A DNA stretch of 64,000 bases from Absidia repens. Lineage: Eukaryota > Mucoromycota > Mucoromycetes > Mucorales > Cunninghamellaceae. The DNA is taken from positions 124,001-188,000 of the forward strand of contig MCGE01000019.1 in NCBI GenBank assembly GCA_002105175.1, given 5' to 3'. A model generated the notes under the pieces. That model saw only the letters and a program-made list of their open reading frames with translations. It did no database searches and was not told the origin of the DNA. Of the stretch, positions 58,054 to 64,000 are shown in pieces; the first letter of the stretch is position 1, and the number at the start of each line of letters is the position of its first letter. A program made the position numbers and the translations under genes.

Positions 58054-59560
58054 ATGATGATGCAAAACACAAAAGCCAAAGCCAAAGGGAACATCTCCTC
58101 TGTATTTGCCAGTCTGGGGGCAAGTAAATCAAGTCTTGAGCCTCGTTTTGTTACCTTGAAAGAAGAAATCACTCCTGAAGACCCTGATGTTTTACAAGCA
58201 TCATTTGATCGGTTATTGGCCTCTTTTGGAAAAGAAAAGGAAGAAATCAAGCAAAAGGGATCTGCGGTGGTACCCGAAATCCATATTGATGATATCAAGA
58301 ACAACGGTGGTAGCCTTCCGGAAGATGTTGCCGCCTGTGTGAGGAAAAGAGGTGCTCTAGTTGTGCGTGGGTTGATTGACCGAAAGGAAGCGCAAGATTA
58401 TAAAACTCAAATCAAGGCATATATCAATGACCATCGGGATAAAATGATTGGGTACCCTGAAGATAATCCTCAAGTCTGGGAATTGTACTGGACAAAGGCT
58501 CAAGTCGCAGCCCGTGCCAATGAAAATTTTGCTATTGCCTCTCTTGCCCTCAATAAACTTTGGTATGCTCACCCTGACACGCCCGTGGATTTGACCAAGC
58601 CTTTGACCTATTGCGATCGTTTGCGCATTCGTCAACCTGGGGATTCGAATTTTGCTCTGGCAGAACATGTAGACGGTGGCTCTCTTGAACGTAAGAATAT
58701 TTATAAACTATACTTCCTTGTATTCATAATTTATTTATGTTTTTGCATTAGGCTGGGAAGACCCTGAATACCGGCAAGTTTATGATAAAATTTTAAATGG
58801 CCGCTGGGAAGTAAGTTGATCCACATTGCATTTTTTTTTTTTTTTTTTTTTTTTTTTATGCTTTCTAACCTGGATCTCGTTATAGGACTATAATCCATTT
58901 GATGCAACCCATCGTATCAATGCAGAAATGGATCTCTACGAGGCACCTGGTGGTTGTTCCATGTTCCGCATCTTCCAAGGCTGGGTTGCTCTTTCTGATA
59001 TCACGCCTGGCGGTGGTACCATTCGCGTATGTCCATTGATCAAGGAACAAACCGCTTACTACATGATGAAACCGCTCTTGGAACAACACAAGGATCAGGC
59101 CGATTTTATGGGCGCATGGCCGGGACGGTGTCACGACATTTCTAAGGAACATCATTCTCCCATTGTTGATTGCATGGTATCCATTCCTCCTGTTCAATAT
59201 GGTGATGGTGTTTTCTGGCATTGTGATCAAGTCCATGCGGTGGAACCCAAGAATGAAATGAAGACAGAGGACTCAACTGTGCTTTATATTCCATCAGTAC
59301 CCATGTGCCAGCGCAACTCGGAATACCTCAAGCGGCAACGGGATGCATTTTTGAACGGTAGAACGCCTCCTGACTTCCCTGGAAACCACTGCGAAGAAAC
59401 TATTGATCTGCGCGCCAAGGAGAATGATATGACCGAACAAGAAAAAATTGGTATGGGCTTGCTACCATTCCCCGCCGTTTCTGAAAGTGAACAACAAAAA
59501 ACAACATATGGTCAACGACAAGCTATGAAACAGCACAACGATATTCTTGGATTTCAGTAG
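58054..59560 (+). CDS. DUF1479-family protein, probable Fe(II) oxygenase
   Basis: Three exons, about 460 residues, spliced LERWEDPEYRQVYDKILNGRWEDYNPFDATHR across two introns. Family-like blocks are LPEDVAACVRKRGALVVRGLI, MIGYPEDNPQVWELYWTKAQVAARAN, KLWYAHPDTPVDLTKPLTYCDRLRIRQPGDSNFALAEHVDGGSLERWEDPEY, FRIFQGWVALSDITPGGGTIRVCPLI and DGVFWHCDQVHAVEPKN. The H-x-D of EHVDGG plus a later His fits the iron triad of 2-oxoglutarate-type oxygenases, to which DUF1479 is thought to belong; the substrate is not known. The family occurs in bacteria and fungi, which could hint at old transfer, but intron and codon style here are those of the neighbours. Confidence 0.88.
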
Positions 59561-60545
59561 ACTTTAGTTAGTTATATTGGTGATATTACCATTCATTCCC
59601 TCCTCCTCCTCCCCTTTTTTTTTTATCAATAAAATTCATATCTTTTATCTTTAAAAAAAAGTCAAGTGTTTGTTTAAATGGTTTATTATATATAGGTTGT
59701 GCATAGAAATTAGTTTCTTGGATAGGACTTGATTTGATATCATACTGTACAATGTAGTATATCGTTTTTTTATCTTTGATTTTTTTTTTCAAAAGTAAGA
59801 ATCACTTTTCTATCAAACAAAAAGAAAAAAAATCATATCAACCTTGATTAGCTTTGTTTATTTGGTTACCAATACATGAATGTAATGACAATGGTTTCAT
59901 CAATCTGGATAGAACTCTGTTCGGAGAAAAACAAATAAAAAATGGAGAAATCGGGAGTACCTTTCTAGGCATTTGAAAGAAGAAGTTAGTATACTGAATT
60001 AAAAATAGGAAACCACAATCAAGTCAACATCATGACATAAGAGGCATAGAGAAAGAATTTCAATCATTCAGCATGATGCGTGTGTGATAGCATACTTTTT
60101 GAGTACAAACAGAGCGAACAGAAACAATAGATAGTCAATAAAATAAAAGACAATTCGAAAATCAATATAAAAAATACACAAAGAATGATGTTTTAATTGG
60201 TCATTTTTATTCAATGAGAAAATAATAGTAATATGATAACGATGATGATAATGATAATGATGATGATGATAGAGAGAGAGTGTGTGTGTGTTTGGAAAAT
60301 AAAGCTACTATACAAAATATACACAATGATGATCAAAATGGTCTTTCTAATAATACTAAAAATAATAATAAAAAAATAATCGAAGGAAAGATGGGAAAAG
60401 AGAATAAATAAAAAGGGGGGTAATCTGAATATAAACGGTTTCAACCAGACGAACCAATGAGCCAACCGGAATGCAGAATAGCCAAGGTCCTTATCGAAAC
60501 ACCTTCAAATATTAATTGGATCCATTACGTACGCTTGTATTTGTT
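59561..60545. other. Convergent spacer between DUF1479 gene and cyclin
   Basis: AT-rich 3' UTRs of two convergent genes, with GAT- and GT-type microsatellites near 60238-60292. No coding exon. Confidence 0.45.
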
Positions 60546-61795
60546 TCATTGATGTTGTTCTGAAGAAGAGGAGGAGTCATGCTGACCGTTGTCGTTGCCA
60601 TTATTATTGCTGATGAATGAATTTGTTGTTATGGTGGTCGAAGGCGTATGTATTGAGTTATTTGCGATGTGTGTTCTGCTGATATGGTCTTGAATATCCC
60701 CCACCGCCCTTGAACTTGGTCGTTTAAAAAGTCTGTGTTGATCAATTTCATCTGATTTTCGATTGATATCTTTCATAGGTGTTGTCGTTGATGTGGTGCT
60801 CCTTGTCATACCCGGTGATGGACGGTTTTTGTCTATAGAGAGTTGTCGTGTTGCTCGGTTCATTTGTGCTGTATCATATTCCTGTTCGGTTGATTCTGCT
60901 GATCTGGTGTTTGTAGTTCTATCCGTCATGATTACATCATTGTCCTTGTTTTTGGTGGTATCGTTTTGAGGGGAGGATCCAACTGGTTTGCTGTTCTCCC
61001 AAGAAGTTGAAGATGTCATTCCATTTCCACCTTCATGTTCCTTCATCCAGTGTATTAACAGTTGGTCACCATAGTATTGGAATTCTTCCACAGTAACAAA
61101 GAGGTTGTATTCATTCAACGCCAAAAATTCTACTTCTAGTACATTCAATTCGGAGACTGGAAGACCACCCACCTAAAAAATAGAGATAGGAAAGTTTAGA
61201 GCGAAAATCCCAGCCCACCCTACCTCAGTTTAAATTTCCATTGACTTACCTTTGCATACCGTGTATTCGTAAAAAAAACGTCAGAGAATAGTTTGCTGGC
61301 AATCATCACACCAGCGATAATGAGACGATGTACGTTGTATGAGTCTATCCGTAGTGGTACCGGTCGGGCAGGTGGATCAGGTTTCGCCATACGATCAAAA
61401 TAAACCAAAATAGCCAAAAAGCATTCATTTGTACAAGGACAATATTTGAGTATACGGTTGAGATAGGCTTGAATGGAAATGCTGGGTATGGATCGAGCGT
61501 GGAAGCAGGTGTATATATTTGGTGAAGACATGTGACGAGACGATCGTTGATTGCTGGTATCGTCTGATTTTTGTTGTTCGTCAGCTTTTAGCTGCGTTGC
61601 TGTTACTTCCGTTGTTGTTGTTGTTGTTGTTGTTGCTGTTGTTGTTGTAGATTCGTTTGATTTGACATTGGCTGCTGCTGTGTGTATCGTATCATTCACG
61701 CTGATGACTTTTTCCAATAAAGATGTTATAAGCTTGATAGTATCCTTTGTTGGATGGACACCCAAATCAAAATGAAATGTCGATGGGCTTTCCAT
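60546..61795 (-). CDS. Pho80-like cyclin
   Basis: Two exons, about 390 residues. MESPSTFHFDLGVHPTKDTIKLITSLLEKVISVNDTIH begins the cyclin fold. A Thr-rich insertion follows, then FHARSIPSISIQAYLNRILKYCPCTNECFLAILVYFDRM, RIDSYNVHRLIIAGVMIASKLFSDVFFTNTRYAKVGGLPVSELNVLEVEFLALNEYNLFVTVEEFQYY. The NVHRLIIAGVMIASKLFSDVFFTNTRYAKVGGL block matches Pho80/Pcl-type cyclins (partners of Pho85-type CDKs). The intron is at YAK|VGG. The C-terminal 150 residues are low-complexity (Thr/Ser/Asn). Such cyclins regulate phosphate response, glycogen and cell-cycle exit in yeast; the specific role here is not inferable. Confidence 0.92.
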
Positions 61796-62512
61796 AACAT
61801 AAAATATATAAAAACGTAGAATATATATTTATATATATATAGAAAGAATAGGACGGATGAAGGAAAGGGAAGGCGAAAGAAAGTATTTGAAGAACGAGGT
61901 CAGAAAGCGGTAGGAAAAAAAAATCCAAGAGGGAAGAAAAAAAAATATCAGTGAGAGGGAGACTCGCCAATTTTTTTTTTTTTTTTTTTTTGACGCCGCT
62001 GGATTTCAATGCGTAAAAAAAAAGGTATCATCAATTGCAAAAAAATGATAATTTATTCAGAAATGACGTAAACCAATACCAACTAGTAACTAATCTCTCG
62101 ACTGCCATGTTCATCACTCTCTTTCCATATCCAGTGAATTCCCTGCATTTTTTTATCCAGGTGTTGTCACATCCATTTGATTTGTCATTAAGTGCACGTG
62201 CCATTTGATCCACCACCAGCTGTCGTGGCTGGGTTTGCCATCACTACCATCAGACAACTAAAATGTTAAACAGTAATTCAAATGTTTTATACACAGTAGT
62301 TTCTGGAAAAAAAAAACAAAACAAGAAATCCTAGTTGAATATCAAATAAATCAAAAAAAGCCAATCATGAAGACCGTTGCAAAATATGTATTGATATATT
62401 TTATTGTCATGATAAAGAAAAAAAAAGTATAAAACTAAAACTAGCAATAAAACAAAAGTAACACTATTTATAACTACATGGCATATTCAGAAGAGGAAGA
62501 GGGTAGGTCACG
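61796..62512. other. Spacer between cyclin promoter and last gene
   Basis: Holds the cyclin promoter and, at its low end, the 3' UTR of the gene ending at 62513. T20 at about 61971-61990. A minus frame at 62031-62216 has some charged residues but no motif, so it is not called. Confidence 0.4.
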
Positions 62513-64000
62513 TCAATAAGGAGGAGGTCTTGTTGCATCGTCCATCCACAGTTGGGGAATATTTGCCTGAAGAAGAGAATGCTCATTGAAAGGAGGAAAA
62601 GGTTGTCCCATATCAGCCAAAGCAGAAGAGTATTTCCAATAAATAGTATCGTCAGTAGATGGTAACATGCCAGAAAGTATTTGCTGCTGCTGATGCCAGG
62701 CAGGCGGCGGGTAGTAGTTGGGCGAAGCAAGCGGTCCTGGAAATCGATCCATTCGAGGAGGTGGCCTAAAAGTCTGGTGAGCGCCGTAGCAAGACATAGG
62801 GGAAGGAAATGAGGGTATATTTGTCAATTTCGGCGAACAACCCAGAGGTGGATATTGCATACGTTGTTGTCGAGAATGTCTTAGTGGAAAGCCATCCAAT
62901 CGTAAAGGTCGTGTACGGTATCGATCAATCCTGTATAAATCATCGTCTGAATCACAGTCAATGACATCTGGCTGCTGAAAATACGGGCTGTCATGATAAA
63001 AAAAGGGATGAGGCTGTTCGACAGAGTGGATGCGTTGGTGTCTACATCGATTATCAACCGATCGTGGCCGTGAAGGAGGACAAATAGAAGACAGGGAATC
63101 GTAGTAGTCAATTGGATGATCCTGATCCACTTCTATAGGACTTGGTGATTGCATATCAATAGATTTAGATCGCGCGCGCCTTGGGCGCGAAGTTGTGAGA
63201 CGCACGCTACGTAATTTTGGTGAATACATATCTTGTCGTTCCCCATGCTGCGAAGATAATGACTGATATTCGTGTTGATGTGATTGGCTGTTCCGTCTAG
63301 ATAAGCTACCCGACCGCCTTCTATTTGTTTGAGTAGGATGTTCATTGGCTGACGAAAAAACCGAGGGAGGTGGAGGCGGTTGCTGTTCATCTGAGGTATA
63401 TGATCCAGAATAATCGTTCATTGGTGCTAGGATATGCCTTTGATGTAGTGGAGGAGGAGGTGGTGGTTGTATTCGGCGTTGGTTTGCCCGATAGCTGAGA
63501 CTGTCAGACGACGATCGGCCACCGGTAGTTGTCTTTGATGATGAGCGGGAAAGGCGAGGTATGCTGTTTCCAGACCTAGATTTCTTCAGTTGTGATGCTG
63601 ATGAAGTGCTGCTACTTGAAGAGCGCAATTTTTCTTGATATAGGGACCGAAATTCGGGAGAATCAGGGATTTCATCGAGATGAGAAAGGTTGTCGGAGAA
63701 TTGCTGTTTATAAAAGTCTGGAGGTCGTTGCTGTTGCTGTTGTTGCCACCGCCAATCATCGTCATATTGATCTTTAATAGAAGGTGATAAGCTGCCATCG
63801 TGTTGCAGTGTTCGCTCTTGTTTCAATGCCTCCAGTTCCAATAGCTTGGTCTGCGTCCGATCAATTTCAGCTTGCATCCAGTTGGTTCGTTCCTTGTGCA
63901 ACTGTTCCATACGTTCATATTCTACACGATCCATGATTCGTTGTTGTTGCATAAACATGACCTGTTGCTGAAGTGATTTCACATAGTCTGTGTCTTGCAT
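62513..64000 (-). CDS. Low-complexity protein with N-terminal coiled coil, edge-truncated
   Basis: One open frame of 495 residues running to the window edge; the Met at 64000 may be internal, so the 5' end is uncertain. The first 65 or so residues are Gln/Glu-rich heptads (YVKSLQQQVMFMQQQ, MEQLHKERTNWMQAEIDRTQTKLLELEAL), a likely coiled coil. The rest is Ser/Arg/Pro/Gln-rich, with RRRSGSLSRRNSQ, RSRSGNSIPRLSRSS-like and PPPPPP runs. The end is LWMDDATRPPPY. I do not recognise it. Arg-Ser pairs suggest phosphorylation sites, and a scaffold or cell-polarity role is possible but unproven. Confidence 0.75.
   Translation of the reverse strand: MQDTDYVKSLQQQVMFMQQQRIMDRVEYERMEQLHKERTNWMQAEIDRTQTKLLELEALKQERTLQHDGSLSPSIKDQYDDDWRWQQQQQQRPPDFYKQQFSDNLSHLDEIPDSPEFRSLYQEKLRSSSSSTSSASQLKKSRSGNSIPRLSRSSSKTTTGGRSSSDSLSYRANQRRIQPPPPPPLHQRHILAPMNDYSGSYTSDEQQPPPPPSVFSSANEHPTQTNRRRSGSLSRRNSQSHQHEYQSLSSQHGERQDMYSPKLRSVRLTTSRPRRARSKSIDMQSPSPIEVDQDHPIDYYDSLSSICPPSRPRSVDNRCRHQRIHSVEQPHPFFYHDSPYFQQPDVIDCDSDDDLYRIDRYRTRPLRLDGFPLRHSRQQRMQYPPLGCSPKLTNIPSFPSPMSCYGAHQTFRPPPRMDRFPGPLASPNYYPPPAWHQQQQILSGMLPSTDDTIYWKYSSALADMGQPFPPFNEHSLLQANIPQLWMDDATRPPPY

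Noticed and set aside
61601..61660. Thr-coding ACA/ACC repeat in the cyclin as a possible expansion tract
   Set aside because: It is a normal low-complexity linker within an intact reading frame, outside the cyclin core blocks.
62031..62216. Minus frame with charged residues between the cyclin and the last gene
   Set aside because: No splice partners, promoter or recognisable motif.
1..64000. tRNA, rRNA and CRISPR features
   Set aside because: No tRNA A/B boxes with cloverleaf context, no rRNA-like stretches and no regularly spaced repeats were found by eye; a tool such as tRNAscan could still find a divergent tRNA.

Overview
The window reads as nuclear DNA of a filamentous fungus of the Mucoromycota (Mucorales-like). 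The evidence is AT-rich intergenic DNA, many short introns with GTAAG/GTATG donors and TAG acceptors, long A/T homopolymers, chitin deacetylase, a Pil1/Lsp1 eisosome protein, and best matches (by eye) to fungal or animal-like housekeeping families. I found 23 protein genes I can support plus one weak candidate. No tRNA, rRNA or CRISPR was seen. Gene models were assembled by hand from splice signals and remembered family motifs, not by alignment.

Layout. 0.6-5.1 kb: SFT2 (-), a C2-domain protein (+), MAM33/p32 (-). 5.7-14 kb: a small hypothetical gene (+), an unrecognised Q-rich protein (-), DENND6-type DENN protein (-), diverging from a coiled-coil membrane protein (+). 14-16.8 kb: gene-poor, with a repeat copy. 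16.8-27 kb: TCTP (+), a microcephalin-like BRCT protein (+), then a head-to-head pair VPS2 (-)/VPS53 (+). 27-31.5 kb: repeat copy, then chitin deacetylase (-). 31.5-33.3 kb: QTRT2 (+). 33.3-37.3 kb: gene-poor, repeat-rich. 37.4-51.3 kb: SAM methyltransferase (+), Pil1/Lsp1 (-), a secreted KNH-like protein (-), COG3 (+), TFIIIC zinc-finger subunit (+). 51.3-58 kb: gene relics, repeat copy, MsrA (+), RPS22/uS8 (+), repeat copy. 58-64 kb: DUF1479-type oxygenase (+), Pho80-like cyclin (-), and a coiled-coil low-complexity protein running to the window edge (-).

Six genes serve membrane traffic or the cell cortex (SFT2, DENND6, VPS2, VPS53, COG3, PIL1), but they are scattered and on both strands, so I see no operon-like system.

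The two most interesting observations are (1) a near-perfect U12-type AT-AC intron at 50754-50863 in the TFIIIC gene, whose removal restores the reading frame through the zinc finger, and (2) a noncoding dispersed repeat family of about 0.7-0.8 kb with at least five clear and three older or divergent copies, built around an almost invariant core containing GATTACAAGATGCATGGGG and a CACGTG head.
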